From contig CM037846.1 in NCBI GenBank assembly GCA_021234535.1, positions 15,202,150 through 15,266,149 on the forward strand: 64,000 nucleotides of DNA. The letters are read 5' to 3'. The notes under the pieces were generated by a model. It was not told the origin of the DNA. It made no database searches and saw only the letters and a program-made list of their open reading frames with translations. The DNA is from Stichopus chloronotus. Lineage: Eukaryota > Echinodermata > Holothuroidea > Aspidochirotida > Stichopodidae. The translations under genes were made by a program, and so were the position numbers. Shown in pieces: positions 20,628-34,587 of the stretch (the stretch's first letter is position 1; every line of letters starts with the position of its first letter).

Positions 20628-23600
20628 AAGTATCTTTCAATGTCACATATCAAAAAGTTTTGAACACAAAACGATTTCTAAATTGTTTCAATCAAGGTAA
20701 GATTGGTTTGTCATGCTTCGAAATGGTACGTCGCGGTGTAAACAACCCATGAAATGTTCGAAATAAATGATTTTTAACTATTTCGAAATTTTGTGCCGTC
20801 ATTTTTGGGGGGAATTTCCATAAAATAATTCGCCAAAAGCAAAACGTAAAGATACACCATACTCCTTCACACTTAACTCATTTGTGATGTTTAATTATGA
20901 TCACAATTTTTCGATATATCGTCTTTGTTACGTATTCCTATATTTCACATCAGAGCAGCAGGCAGATTTCTATGTACGATACCGTTTTATTGGGGTTCAC
21001 TGTATTTGGAGAAATCCATAATGTCATAACAGGCCGACTAACTGAGGTACCCTTCCTGTTTCTTCATAATGAACTTTTGAAAAGTTCCATAATATGATTA
21101 GCTTATCAGAATTAACCGAACTCGAAAGTTCGTACATGTAATTCAGTTTTCTAATCATTCATCTACTTCAGAGGAGTCGTGGGTGCATTATTCTGGGGAG
21201 AAAAGCTCATTTGGCGTTCAAAGGCTCCATGCATCATTACTTCCATCATAGCTTAAATTGTTGGAAGACTATCTAAGTTGTCCACTAGCATGGCTTGGCG
21301 TGGAGCCTACCAGAAAAGCTTACGATAAAAGTACCCCCTTTATCGACGGAATAGACTTGCCATGCTCCACAGGCCCTACTTCCACTCTTGCCCCCCCCCC
21401 CCAAAAAAAATAATTGCTGCCTCCCCCTCCGTCACCTCAGTCACGCCGCCTGATTTAATCAATACTGAATAGGGCGGTTCATTATTACAACAAAATTATC
21501 TAAATGCCTTCTTTAAAGCACAATGCAGTGAGAAATTTAATAACCTTTTACTATGCCCCATAACAACGCAAAATGAGTATACGACCAAGTTAGTTCCACA
21601 CGGACCTTCTCGTACCTTGTAAAAAAATTAATGTAGGCCTAATTGATGTCTAAAATAAGTGATTAAAAATAAATCCTCACCCTATTGCAAGCCATAAAGT
21701 ATACTTTTGGAACAAAAATGTCCCTGCCATTTCGTAGTAGGTTTATTTAGAATGAATAGAATGAAGAAATCAGAGGGTTGGGTAGAAAGAGGGTGAAGAA
21801 ATTAGTAAAGGCTTATGAGTAGTCCGCGGAAAAGTCACTTATCCTGCCTAGAATTTAGTTGATATGTCATTTAGTTGTCTCGAAATGAATAGTTTCTATA
21901 CTTTGTAGTAATTACATTCGAACATTATTTAAACATATGTTGTTTAGCCGGTCAGATGGCTGATAATCCACAGAACAAGTTGTAACCGTGAACACTCCAC
22001 TTTACCTTTTCTTATGGCAGTGTGGTTCTTTAGGAGTGGGTCTATGATATTTCCAATGCAATAATGCGATACTTCTTTTCATCTCATTAGCACTCCAGTA
22101 GTTGAGTAGTCTTCAAAGGAGTCCTTATCTTTGGAGAAAGCTCAAGTGGTCATTTAGAGAAGGATAGCAATGAGAGAGACACTTTAAAATGTCTTCTGTC
22201 CAGTTTGTTTTTTATGTGTTCTGCTACACATCTGAGTGTGACCATGGTAGGCCTATCAGCACGTAATTTGCAAACAACCTTACCTCCACACCCCCCCCCC
22301 CTCCCTCTCCTGAAGCAACCAACGAAGAGAAATTAACAATAAACTTAGTATTACGCTGGAATCATAAAATGACTCGAGCATGTACACACTAACCATGCAC
22401 TCATGCACGGTGCCAAGTTCAACTTTGTCTTAAAAAAACTGTCTTAAAAAAGAACAGGGTCGCACAGGTAGTCTGATACATACTCCGCTACAAACAGAAT
22501 TCATTATGATGAGAGTAACAACGTACACACAGTATTACGTCCAATGACTGCAGTGATCGAAAGCGACCAGTATTACTCCGTGGCCATTAGCAATGTGAAT
22601 GGTGGTAAACATTAGGAATTTACTTTATCTCGTTGCCAAATATGTCATTGAATAAAATGATGAGGTTGGGGTACTTGAACCTTCCATTTGTTACAAGCAA
22701 AACGACTCAGACGAAATTTGGTGATATCTTTAATTTCACAAGTTCTCATGTCTACGTATAAAACTCCCGATATACTGTCTGAAACCTAGCATAAACCTAT
22801 CGAAAACCCAACAAATTAGGGATCGAAAATGACCCTTGTTAACTTCTCAATTGAAAACTGGAAAAAAAGACAAGTCTTCACAATTGCGCAATTGACAAAA
22901 GGCCGAACATACTGTCAAAATTACGGCAATTACCTACAACCTGACATAGTTTCAGACTATTTTATGCAGTAATAGCCTTCCATGTATGAAGTTCAGACTT
23001 ACCCAAACCTTACACCAGTTCTGGAAAATTCTGCCATGGATACTTTACAATTCGTCATTGTGACCAAGACCAACATGGTTTTCGTGAAATAGGTGCGGCT
23101 GCCTCTTTGGCACACAGCTGAATTATGTTGATGTGGGCGTTACTGTACTTGTACTTGAGTTACAATAAATTGTATTTTTAAGGGCGATGGCCTGAGCCTC
23201 TCTCGCAAAAGAGGAAAAAGATCTCTCACTTTATCCGCATTTTAAAAGTACAAAGAATGGATAGTTAAAAACCATTTACTTGCACGTACAAAATTTTCCT
23301 TATATCGGACGTAATTTCTACCATATTCTATCGAGCTACTATTAAAATAAATTCAAATAGAATTTTCCTGAACTTTTGATTCACTGTATTATTTATGTGA
23401 AAATTTTGGTAAGTTTCTTCCGACAAACTGAATGATTAGTTGTCCCCCTACCAGAAAAAAAAAAATGACCAGAAAAAAAAATGTGGTGGGGGAATGCCTT
23501 CAAGATTAAGAATTCCCAGCCGTATCAGTGTAGTGATTTTAATACTATACAATCCTTGTAAATTGACAACCCGTGCATGCATTCATCGAAGTTAGTGTAT

Positions 23601-23706
23601 AACATGATGCAACTTACAGCATGCATACAGTACAAGTTCTAGTTAGCACTACTGCCACTGGACAGACCGTACCGAGTCTCTGCAAAGTTCAAGAACACAC
23701 GTGAAA
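20628..23706. other. Interval without supported genes upstream of p23
   Basis: No exon with consistent splice sites and recognisable domains was found. Poly-C runs occur near 21390 and 22290. The last few hundred bases should contain the p23 promoter, but no clear TATA box or initiator stands out. Confidence 0.45.
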
Positions 23707-23717
23707 ATGTCATCAAC
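23707..23717 (+). CDS. ptges3: ptges3 coding exon 1
   Basis: Eleven coding bases (ATG TCA TCA AC) before GTAAGT. With exon 2 they give MSSTAVHPPVSW. The AAAATGTC context is good for initiation. Such a small coding first exon is easily missed by gene finders. Confidence 0.85.
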
Positions 23718-26700
23718 GTAAGTTTTATACCCTATTGAGCTCGTAGTCCTACGATGACGTAAATAATGGAGGGTATCCTGGTAGGAATCGCCTTTGATAG
23801 ATTTTATTTTTTGGTGGCGTTTCCTTTGTTTTAACTGTAAGGTTTTAACAGTGTGTTACCGTTTTTCGCATTTCCCATCCATGTGTTATTCATGCGGAGG
23901 CATGCCGCCACTACCACAAACGCCAAAACTACTGTACTGTAGTGTAGTGCTGTAGACTAGGCCCCATGTTGTAATTGTATGTATGTATGTAGGCTAGCAC
24001 AGAAGCAGCTTTTGTTTGACGTTTTATTTTTATCATTGTTTACCAAATGTTGCTTTTTCTTATATCTGCCTAATGTAAACTGGTTAAAGGAATTCCGTAG
24101 TCTAGGTAGTCTGTCCCATTGGTATGGCAAACCATTTACACTGCAGTTTTACAGCAACGCTACACAGGACAGGTATGGTATTGTACTGTAGCCTAGGCCC
24201 AAGCCTACTGTATATACCGAGGGTATCACTATCAGTCGATCACGTAACCAACGATGGGACCATAAAATATTCAAACATAAACTAAAATCAATGAAACTTT
24301 GCAGTAATAATTGGTTAGGTGTTTCTCTCATTGTGCTTTATTTTGGTGTTGTAGCATGCCTGCACAGATGTATAAAGTTTCCACATCTAACGTAAAACTC
24401 TTGGAATTTCTAGCTGCTGGAAATTCAAAATCCCTATGTATATATAATCTTGTTTAAGTAAGTCTGAAGTTCCTTTTTAATATAATTTGAGCTAATCTGG
24501 TAGGAATTGTACCTTAAAATCTGTTATTTTATCCAACATTTACTTGAGTCAACGATATGGTGTAAACCTGCCAAACTTCCCACACCTCACTAACAGAATG
24601 CTACAGTGTGGATTAAGTAATCCGCAGAATCTGAATTTTTAAGTGAAGGTTGAAATACACAACACATTGCCTATGAAGTAATCGGGAGTCAATCACTACC
24701 AAAAAGAGCAAAGAAGAACAATTAAATGCCACAGTTAAGAATAAAGATGTTTATAAACAAACAGAATGTTGTCTTTTCTCTCTAAAATTGTACTATAAAA
24801 GCCTCAGAGTTCGTCAAAATCATTTTTATCACAAATTTTGATAGCTGTGCTAGCAAATTTTTGTTCCATACTTAAGCAGAAACTTAAAAGTATGCCATAA
24901 GTAACTTACTTGCTTTGAACATTATAAACGATAATTCAGAAAAATTGCTTTTTGTTTTGTTTTAGGAATGTACATTGTAGGTCATGTTTACTTTGAAATA
25001 GCATCATGTCTGCACTACTGGTGTTCAGAAGGTAGGTATCATGCTATTGAGCCGGTGCTCTCTAGAGGATTCTCATTTTGAAAGTTCTTGCAAGTGACTC
25101 TTGTATAAATACCCTTGTCGACTGAGAGCTTTTGAAGATACTTCCACTGATCTGAGAAGAAAATACTTCCATCTGATCTGGAAGCTCCTGTCACCAAGTT
25201 GGTATTGTAGCATGTACAGCAGAGCATTCAAGCCTTTGAAGATGCATCACTGCTGGAGGTCCATGGAATGCCAAGGCAGTAACTTAAGTGTGATGAAATT
25301 AAATATTGGGAATTACCCTAACAACGGTATAACTCACAAAGATTGTGCACAGGATTATTCATAGGCAGCACTGAACAAGGAAAGTTGCATTCTGCCAAAG
25401 GAACAGTATAAAAAACAAATAGAAATATTGAATGCAAATATCTTTTCCCTCTTAATTTCACATTCTCCTTACTTTGCCCCCCTCTTAGTTGTCTTTCACA
25501 CAACTACTACACATTAAACTATTATGCCAGAAACATCTGACAACCTTTAACACTGGCTCTACCTTTGCCCTCCTAACACAAAGTGAATTAGTGCCTCCTT
25601 CCCAAACTACCACCCATACATGTTAGTTTCTTGTGTTGTTTTTCACATTTTGGATTGTTCTCCATTTACCCAGCTCACCTATGCACCAGACACTACTACA
25701 TGTAATTATTTAACAGATTTTTTTTTTGTTTCTATACTAGTGCGGTACATCCTCCTGTTTCATGGGCACAGAAGAAAGATTTGGTGTTCCTTACAATAGA
25801 AGTCTCTGATGTACAAAAGAATCCAACAATTATACTTGAAGATCAAAAGTATGCTTTTACCAGTTTATCATAACGTACATTCTCTTTGTACTGTACATTA
25901 TGCAGGCATTCACGTTGCACCTACTTATTTTACTTCCGCCTACTTTTTGGACCTTTTTTCTAAGTTTTTTTCTATTTCTCGTCAGGAATCCTGCTTTATC
26001 CTACTTTTTTTGACTTGCCTCAAATAAGAAAAAAACAAAAAAAGGGGGAAAAAAGGACGAAAAACAGTTGTATTTTTCAAATAATACTTGTTGTCAATTG
26101 CAGCTGGGGGGATGGACAATGGTCGTCAAGTACAGTATCTGATTATAGGAAAAAAAAAAGATCTAAAATGGATTTGCAAATGTTGGATGGGAAATGAATT
26201 GGATATCGCTCTAGTGTGACTAATGCTTGTGGCCAACTTATTTTAACATACCATTATGATTATAGTTGTACTGTTAGAGACACATAAAACTACTGTAAGT
26301 GCTGTATATCTATTGTACAGTACAGTATGTACATGATTAATCCTAACTCTGAAAAACTCATGGATGTGAGTTCTTCTTTGGGAGGGGGAGGGGGGTTGTC
26401 AAGAATAAATCCCACAGTACTGTAGGTGCTGTGTTATAGCATGATTTGTATCATTAATTTACAGATTAATCTTTAAGGGAAAAGGTGGCTCTGAAAATCA
26501 AACGTACGAAGTGGAAATGGAATTTTTTGGTGAGATATCAAAGCCTGTAAGTATTTATCTTCGTGTTTTTCTCCTCTTTTGGAATACTGTACAGTTACCG
26601 TGGCAATGCACAATGTTTCCACTTGGCTCTAAGCTTTTGATGCCCTACTCTGCACTGTGCTTTATAGTGATCTTCATGTTGCAAGTGCTACAGTACCCAC

Positions 26701-29700
26701 AGCATGCAAGGTGGTAGGCTACTTCCAGAATACATACCCAAGTGGTAGTTTGCAGTCGCAGTATCCACCTAAGTGGTACTTGTAGCAGTGTACCCAAGTT
26801 ACAGTGTGTATCCAAGTGGTACTTACAGTAGCTTTATAAAGATGAGGTCAATCAGTCATCACTTTCCTAGTTTTGTGTATCACACAGAAGGTACTGTAGT
26901 TAATTTGCAGGGAAACAAATTTGCAATAGAAGAACTGTTAAATTTGTTACGTAATGACATTTAATTTAACATAAAAAACTGTACTTAACAATATATGCTG
27001 CAAACTTGTTGCTGTATTGTTTAACTCTCTAGTTTTGTGTTGTTGTTTCTTTACTGTCTTCAGTGAGTACTGAAAAATGTTCAAACTAATTTGAAACTCT
27101 GTGTGTCAATATATCTTTTCTCAACTTGGTCATATGTGTGTGTGTGTGTGTCAGTTTGTTTAGTTGTGTTACAAGTCATTATCACAAGTTATTTTCCACC
27201 AACTTGGAATTCTTGAAGGCAGCTGATGCCCTTTCACCCTCATTCAATCCTTTACATGTCAGTAGTACTGATAAAAAAAAAACATATTACATTATAGAAA
27301 GTTGAAGAAAATAGTAGCTTAGGTTATAGACTATCTCTGAAAGGTGACTCACTAATTTGTAAGGAGAAGTGTACAGTACATCATGAATTCCATATCCTAG
27401 TTAACACATTAAAGACAAAATAATAAAAGTTTGAAAATCTCATTATCCCAAGGAATCTACATTCGCAGTCAGGCCACGAAATGTAGAGTTTGCACTGAAG
27501 AGGAAAGAGCCGGGCGCCTATTGGCCAAGGTTATTGAAGGATTCTACGAAGGTGAGCATACATGACTAATATTACACAGCCAATAATGCTGGAAAGATAT
27601 ACATATATAAAATCTGCCCTGCTATGTTTCATACTTAGAGGATGCCCTGGATGGCATGTGATATCGCACTGAATTGATATGTACAGAAAAGACAATAAGG
27701 AAAAGCTCCTCACTGGATCTTGAAAATAACCCAATTTCAGAAATTTATTGCCAGAATATACTTTACACTCATTCAAAGTTGCACATAGTCAGTATTTTTT
27801 TTTTGGGTTAGGTCTGTATATATTTACCTCTTAATTACTGGGTTTCACAATGGCATGTGATATCAGTATTTGAAAAAAAGAAAACACATGCTTCCAAAAC
27901 AAATCCCTGTGGGCTATATGTGAATTCTCAATTAGTTCTTGAAATAAAAGGTATATACAAACACATGCTAGCATCAGACATATCAGAGGAATCCATCCCT
28001 TGATGTCATGATGTTGTGTACAGTATGTAGCCAATGTGTAGTCATGATGCAGGTATAAGAGAGAAATTTACTTCACTCCTCACTTACCTGTCTCAACACA
28101 ACAACTGCACTCCCATCTACCGTGCTAAGAGTACTGGTAACCTTCAACACCGCCCTTGGCACCCTCCGGTCTAATACTAGTCTAATACTGGACTAGCGCC
28201 TTCTTCCCATTCTGCCATCCTATGTGCTAGGAGTGTGGAGTCCTCGTACATTTTTGATCTTCAAATATCGTGCCTGGCCAACTCCATCTGTGTGAAATTG
28301 TCAGTATTCTGTGGATTTTAACCGCTATTTCCAACATTTCTTTAAGGTTAATAGCACAGCCAACATTCCAAAATGTCATTCTTATGTCATGTTATCTTTA
28401 AATCACTACTCTTGAGGTTTAGAGTGGCCTCATTGTAGAGACCAATAGTCCTACACCCTCTGTGAAGTAACTTGACATAACTACAGTACTTATTGTATCC
28501 TTGAACTTTTCCTTGAATTTTCACACATACTCTGTAGGCTGCCATTTTTCCATGAAGGCTCTTTAAATGTGACATCACGTGGTGTCACATCAACAGTTCA
28601 GCACATATGTACTCATCATGATTGTTGGGTGTAATGTGTAAATACTTCTTTCTGTATTGCTGGTCCAACTGGTGGAAATTATTTAATTTAGTACTGGGGA
28701 GAAACTCTATGAAAACTTTTTCTTCCTTGATTTGTGTGTTTTCCCTGTTTTTCAGTGCAAATAATTGCCCATTGATCAACTCATGCTACCTGCTAGGCTG
28801 CAAGGTACGATTGTGACCATAGCCTTCCATCAGCCTTTAACTTGAGTTAGCCTTCAGTAAATGAGCCTTAACCCCATTTGTCATATTTGCATGAGTCTCC
28901 AGTTTTCAATTAATAACAACAACAACAAAAATAAAAAAATAAAACCAACAAGAAAACATATTCAATTGCAGAGACAATGCACTAATATACAGATTATTTT
29001 TTTTTCCACTGAAAACAGGCAGACTACAGTATACCAGGCAAAACTTTTTGGATTGTTTCTTATTTTAAGTGCTGTCATTTCATTGCTTTAGTCAAAACAG
29101 GTTCTTTAGTGATGGCAGATTCTCTGAGAACTTGTACAGCCGCAATTGCTTCAATCCCTTGTAAACACAGTATTTAGTTAAATGCAAATTGCCTGTAAAG
29201 CAATATGTACAGACTTGCTTTATAGTAGAGACTATTTAGCAACTTGATTTTTTAACCCATGAACAAAATGGAATATGCTGATGGATGAGTTGATTTTTAC
29301 TGCATAGTAACAGAGTGTCTGATTTGTAACTGACATTTGTTGAATTTTATGGAATTTCCCTGAAACGAAGATGTTCGGTTGCCACGACGTGGTCGTAAAT
29401 ATGAGTGTTCTCTGGAAGTCATGTTTTATCAACATTTATCCTTCTTTGACCACCGACAGCAACATTGGTTAAAAGTCGACTTTCAGAAGTGGAAGGACGA
29501 ATCCGATGAAGACGAGGAGGACGATCCTAGAGATTTAGATCAGGTATTCAGTTGAAGCAGATTTTTTTAAGTATGCTGATTAATTCCCATCTTACTTCAC
29601 AGATTCTGTCTCATACGTTTGTCTGGAGATGATGGAGCAAGATTCAGCTGGCCTTGATGGGCTTCATCTTTCTTCATCATTGTGATGTCACAGCATACAG

Positions 29701-32700
29701 TACTGTATTAATGTATACAACAGTGTTTGTACCGGGTACCTGACAGACATTGTCGTGATCTGGTTCTGAAGTTGCCACCTGGATCCAACGTTTCTCTATT
29801 ATGTATGTTGTATGTGGGCCCAGAAAAAACTCCTCACAGGTTGCTTTTGTCAGGTTCTACATCTGTATGTTAGATACAGGGTGTTGTGTTAAAGCTGGAA
29901 TGTGAGTTGAAAATTTGTCAGCGAAAGTCAGATTCCGTTGAATACATCATAGCCTCTACGAAAAAGCATTGCTTAAACACCAGTTTTGCATACATGAATG
30001 TTCATATCCATTTCTCTTTGTCTGTTTGATTTCAAGTACTGGTGATTGACTGCTATGCCTTCTTGGAGTCTGAATTTTGTAGTTTTGTGGCCAACAAAAA
30101 TGTTGAGACAGTTTTCATATTCAAATATCTGGAAAATGAGTGCATAGTTCTCTTTCAGTTTTTGTGACAGGTGATCTTCTCCTCCTTGAAACACTGACAA
30201 AGAACAAAGGTAGATGACCAGGCAATTGTCAATACAACTCATACTTTAGTCATTTCAGTCATATATTTATTCTCCACGTTTCCCCATCAGGTGTATAAGA
30301 GACTTACAAAATAAACATTTTGACAATACAACAATTAGCCTTAGCAGAGAAGAGGCAGAAAAGGAAACAAACACTAAATACAAGACAAAGGTGTATACAT
30401 GTAGGCACCAGGTGAGAGAAAGGAACAAGAATCATAAAGTTCTGATGAAAAAAAAAATGGTGCTAAGAATTGTGCTAAGCCATTTTAAATGGACACCAAC
30501 TCAGTACGTACAAAAAATATAACATTAAACTATTTCATCACAAAATAAACTGATATTTAGCAACATTCTTTTATTATTCATCTGAAATAATTTTGCATTT
30601 TTAGAGTGTTAGGATTCCCATAGAAATGTGGTGGAAGATACTTCTGTTTTATCTGAGAATGTGACTGACATTCAAAGAAATAATGGAATTTGTCTCCTAT
30701 TTTTGCTTGATCAGAAAGGGCACAGATTCTATCAGGAAACACAGTATTCTTGTACCTTCCAGTGACTGTTGGAATTTTTATATTGTTACAATGCAGTCTA
30801 CAAAAGTTAAGCCTGTGATGCATGGGAAGTGTTATCAAATATTTTTCAAGAGTGAAGATTCTTCTTGAAAGTATGGTAATTCTTACACTGAGATTTTCTG
30901 TTAACTTCTGCACACCACTCCTGCATATATCACCGAGTGTTTGATTAGTAATTTTTTAATCCATTCATGATTTAGAACAGCTATAGGCCTTTTCTTTAAG
31001 TCATCCCCAAAACAGTAATTACATACCAGTGTTCCAAATAAAAGGCATGCCAATTTTTTTTAAAAACACTTTGAATTTTTAAAATCCAAGGCAAAATGTA
31101 AATATCATGGTCATGAAGCACTCCTTGAAATTTATACAACATACATATGTGATGACTTATTTCTCTCCTCATTGACAATTCTACCCCAGCAAGTGACCTT
31201 ACTATTCTCAATTGTTCTCACTATTTTGAATCTACCCAGCTCACCATAAACCATGCAGTTTGGGGTGCATTCCTTAAGTTTAGTGTAGCTGATCTAAGGT
31301 ATTCCAGCTTTAAGGTACAAAGCAAAATGTTGTATTGACTTTGCATTGAACTGGTAGCCTAAGAGAAGTTATATTTCTGTATACCCTGATACCCGACGGA
31401 CTGTGCACTGCTGGTACCTGCTTCCAGATTTTGGACCAAACTTTTCAAACACAACTCCAGGCTATGCTAGTTGCAGTACTTATAATGCGAGAGTTGTGAC
31501 CCCTCCTATCAGTTAGGTCAGTGTGTAACAGAGCTATTGGGTCACCACAGGCGTTTTGTGAATTGGAGGATCACATTTCTTGTGGTACATTGGGTACCAC
31601 ACTAACAATTAAGAGTTATACTGTAATTAGTAGTTTGCCTCACATAGCTTGAACTAAACTTTATAGAAGAAGTGCTAAGTTCAAGATTTAGAGTATAGTC
31701 AATATCTAACCTGTACACTCATTCAAGGGTGGTGAAGAGGTCACGAGTGGGTGTACAAGGACTCACTTGTGGGGGGGAGGAGGATACCAACCATATTTCT
31801 TAGTCTATGTCAACTTGTGGTGCTTTTCCCCTTTTTGATGGTGTTTATCCGTCAACACAAGATTCGAAAGTGTCGTTTATGAAAGCAATGGCTCCATGCT
31901 AATTGGTTATTGTACATGTATCTCTTTTTCTTTTCCATTCTTAGATGCTGAAGGACATGGGTGGTATCAATGACTCTTTGCCGAACATGGATGATATCAA
32001 TAACGAGGAAGAGTCAGATGACAGCGACGATGAAGGTAAACCTCTGAAATAATTTTAGGGAAATATTGATTTTAAAATGTACTATCATGGCACACAATGA
32101 AAATAGCTGTAATTAAGATTAAATCATTCAATCTCACCAATAAACAGCAATACCTTCATCTCCTCTAAACAGCATGCACTAAAACATGAGTTGTGGACGA
32201 TGCTTCATTTGAATTTTTTGGAAGTTTGGGTGAACTAATTATTCTTGAGCAACTTATGACTGAATGTGTATCTCGGAAAAACTTTTCTCTTTAAGGTTCG
32301 TACGGGTCCTGGAGTTCCTGTGAAATCTGGGAAAAGTAAAATATCAATTTCAAGGCCTGGAAGTCAGGGGAAATGATGTATTTCCCCATAAGTAAGAATT
32401 TCTGCCAATTGCAATGTGTACGAACCATGTTCTTGAAAAGAAGGCTTCTGTTGTACCTCAAATCCATAAATACTGAAAAATGTGATTTTATCTGGAAAAC
32501 AAACACCATTTTTCCCTTCAGTGTTTGAAATCAGTGAAAGGCATTCTCTTTCTCTGTTCTTTGAATTCGAGTGAAAGGGATTTGATAGCAGAATTATGGG
32601 GTTTAGGAGGGGTCGGAGAGGTTTAAGGAAGTGGAAAACCTGCCTTTGAAATTGATATCCAGGTATATTTTACTTCAGCAAATCTCATGTTGATTCCTCA

Positions 32701-34271
32701 CAGTTAATGCAAGTATTCTCCAGGTTGAATTTCACTTTTGGTTTGCATTCTTAAATGGTGCCCTCCTTTTTGTGAATATCTTGCCCTCAAGAGCAGAGTT
32801 CCTCAAGTCCCCTCTTTTATCATTCTTTCTAAAATGAGTCCTTGGTCATTCTGACGTGAAGAACTCGCCCGGTCAGAAACCATCCTCTCTCACAGGCATG
32901 TAACTGTGCAACGTACAGTATGATCACCACATGTGCAACATCTTCTGTGCTTCCCTTCATGAGAAAGAAATAACACTCGTTGATTTGTAACATCTTGCAA
33001 ATTTGCAGCTGGTCAACAAACCGTCTCAATGATTGGCTTTTGAGGGAAAATGAATCCAACTTTGTTGTTATCAAATGGCGTTTGTAGTTTGAAAACAAAT
33101 TTATCCGATTTATGGCAGCCAGAATGATCAAAATAATGTAAGATGGGTTTCCTTATTTAATAACATTGAGGCATGCCAGCCATGCTTTTGCCCAACCCAG
33201 TTTTTGGTTCCTTGCATCAACGAAGGAACCCATGCAGTCATGTTGGCATATGCATGCATGTGTGTGTATGCATGTGACACATTTTAGGAAAAGATAGATT
33301 GTAAGGAGGGGAAAATATTGCAAAGTTAACCTCATCAATATGAAAGGGGCAAAAGGTCAGAAATTCACGTTTTATTGGTATCTCCCCAAAAAAGCATTTT
33401 AGGGGCATGGTGTAATGGGAAATGTTGTACATCTGTGTGAAGTGCATATGTTGACCTCATTTGACCTTTGTAACTTGTTTGTTGCATCTGGATAGGTCTA
33501 GTTAAGACAAACCATATTAGATTTTTTTTTGTAAGATAAAAACTGTGTGTGTATATCCAATCAGACCAGTTTGCAATTCAGGCTTCAAGACGTCTGTAAT
33601 TTGCTCAGCTTGACTGCCATGGGTACAGTGGTTGTCAGAGTAGAGAACACTAAAGTTAACTTTATTCCATTCAACAAAGGGAATCACATATCTGCAGTAA
33701 AAAGGAGTACAAAATAGTAACAAGTAGGAACAAAATAATGAAATAACAAAAATAATAACCTAAGAAAATAATAACATAACAAAATACTAAAACAACAAAA
33801 ATAATGTTGATACTAAAGTAACAGTAATTGACCATTAATACTAAACTAACGGTAACATAAAGGATGAAGTAGCAATACAAAAGACAAAGGATGTAAAAGT
33901 TAAAAAAACAAAGAAAGGAGGAAGACAACTAAAAACAATGAAAACAGAATGACTAGAACTTGAACAATAAAAGCCATAAAATAAAAAGAGAAATATTACA
34001 AAGTAAAGTACAGCAAGAACTGCCCAAAACTGTATGATTTAATCCCTAGACCTACTAGAACTAGGACATAAATGAAACATCAAAAGGGAAATATGAAGTA
34101 GTAAAGAACATGAATACAGACTGCTGTACACTTATCCATCAGTGGTGCTCCTGTGATGAGCTGACACTCGAGTAAAATCTCGTCTGTTTTCGTCTTCCAG
34201 ACATGCCTGACTTAGAGGTAGACAAATCAGAAGAGAAAGACACAACAGAAGAGGATGGCAAAGACTCTTAA
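23707..34271 (+). CDS. ptges3: Hsp90 co-chaperone p23 / prostaglandin E synthase 3
   Basis: Seven coding exons join to 181 codons plus stop (vertebrate p23 has 160). p23 binds ATP-bound Hsp90 in the cytosol and stabilises client complexes; a cytosolic prostaglandin E synthase activity is also reported for the mammalian protein. Residues about 8-103 form a CS domain: VSWAQKKDLVFLTIEVSD, LIFKGKGGSENQTYEVEM, VEFALKRKEPGAYWPRL. The p23 signature WPRL is at 91-94, followed by HWLKVDFQKWKDESDED. The C-terminal about 70 residues are acidic and low in complexity, with MLKDMGG and DMPDLE blocks that match the vertebrate tail. The tiny first exon was chosen because AAAATGTC, an ACGTAAGT donor and the joining phase all agree. 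The longer acidic end (VDKSEEKDTTEEDGKDS) is the main departure from vertebrates. AATAAA follows 310 bases after the stop. Confidence 0.96.
25741..25848 (+). CDS. ptges3: ptges3 coding exon 2
   Basis: Acceptor TATACTAG. It encodes AVHPPVSWAQKKDLVFLTIE and VSDVQKNPTIILEDQ, the first strands of the CS domain, and ends two bases into a Lys codon at GTATGC. Confidence 0.95.
26465..26546 (+). CDS. ptges3: ptges3 coding exon 3
   Basis: Acceptor TTTACAG. It encodes LIFKGKGGSENQTYEVEMEF and FGEISKP, ending in phase 0 at GTAAGT. Confidence 0.95.
27453..27551 (+). CDS. ptges3: ptges3 coding exon 4 (WPRL signature)
   Basis: Acceptor TCCCAAG. It encodes ESTFAVRPRNVEFALKRKEP, GAYWPRLLKDSTK; WPRL is the p23 family signature. 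Phase-0 GTGAGC donor. Confidence 0.95.
29460..29543 (+). CDS. ptges3: ptges3 coding exon 5
   Basis: Acceptor ACCGACAG. It encodes QHWLKVDFQKWKDESDEDEE and DDPRDLDQ: the end of the CS domain and the start of the acidic tail. Phase-0 GTATTC donor. Confidence 0.93.
30578..31150 (-). mobile_element. LINE (non-LTR) fragment, C-terminal reverse-transcriptase region, degenerate
   Basis: The open stretch at 30578-30913 contains HHRLNFCRLHCNNIKIPTV, TGRYKNT, RICALSDQAKIGDKFHYFFE and CQSHSQIKQKYL. This matches the pattern found after the catalytic region in many LINE proteins: R-L, ETGRY, RxCxxC, IGDExHFLxxC. A CALS in place of CxxC and stops on either side show decay. Upstream on the same strand, around 31000-31150, VLHDHDIYILPWILKIQ looks like a frame-shifted continuation. 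It sits in the p23 intron between exons 5 and 6, antisense to the gene. Confidence 0.65.
31945..32035 (+). CDS. ptges3: ptges3 coding exon 6
   Basis: Acceptor TTCTTAG. It encodes MLKDMGGINDSLPNMDDINN and EEESDDSDDE plus one base of the next Asp codon. Phase-1 GTAAAC donor. Confidence 0.93.
34201..34271 (+). CDS. ptges3: ptges3 coding exon 7, stop
   Basis: Acceptor GTCTTCCAG. It completes Asp and encodes MPDLEVDKSEEKDTTEEDGK, DS and TAA. DMPDLE is conserved at the same place in vertebrate p23. Confidence 0.94.
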
Positions 34272-34581
34272 TGATTCCAACAATAGGACCGGGGTTGTCT
34301 TCGTTCTCAGTTGCGTCGTTGCCAACCGGCAGGTTCTCCGCCTTCCGTCGCCAGATACAATAGTAAATCAACTTCGGAATTTCCGGGAAGGTGTCCAACA
34401 GGCAGGCCGGTCATGTCTGCCCCCAGACTTTGATTATTTTCATTAAGCCATCGTATCGTTTAGTCCAGCTCGGTCAAGAGTTTCGGTTCCCAGTGTTTAA
34501 TCTTCTAAGTGGAATGTGTTTCCCTTGTCATGTATGCAGACTGTAGAATACCCCCATTTTGTTTATGTAGCTGAATATGTC

Positions 34582-34587
34582 AATAAA
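34582..34587 (+). promoter_or_regulatory. ptges3: ptges3 polyadenylation signal
   Basis: AATAAA in GTCAATAAAACC, 311 bases after the stop, the first such signal in the 3' UTR. Confidence 0.75.
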
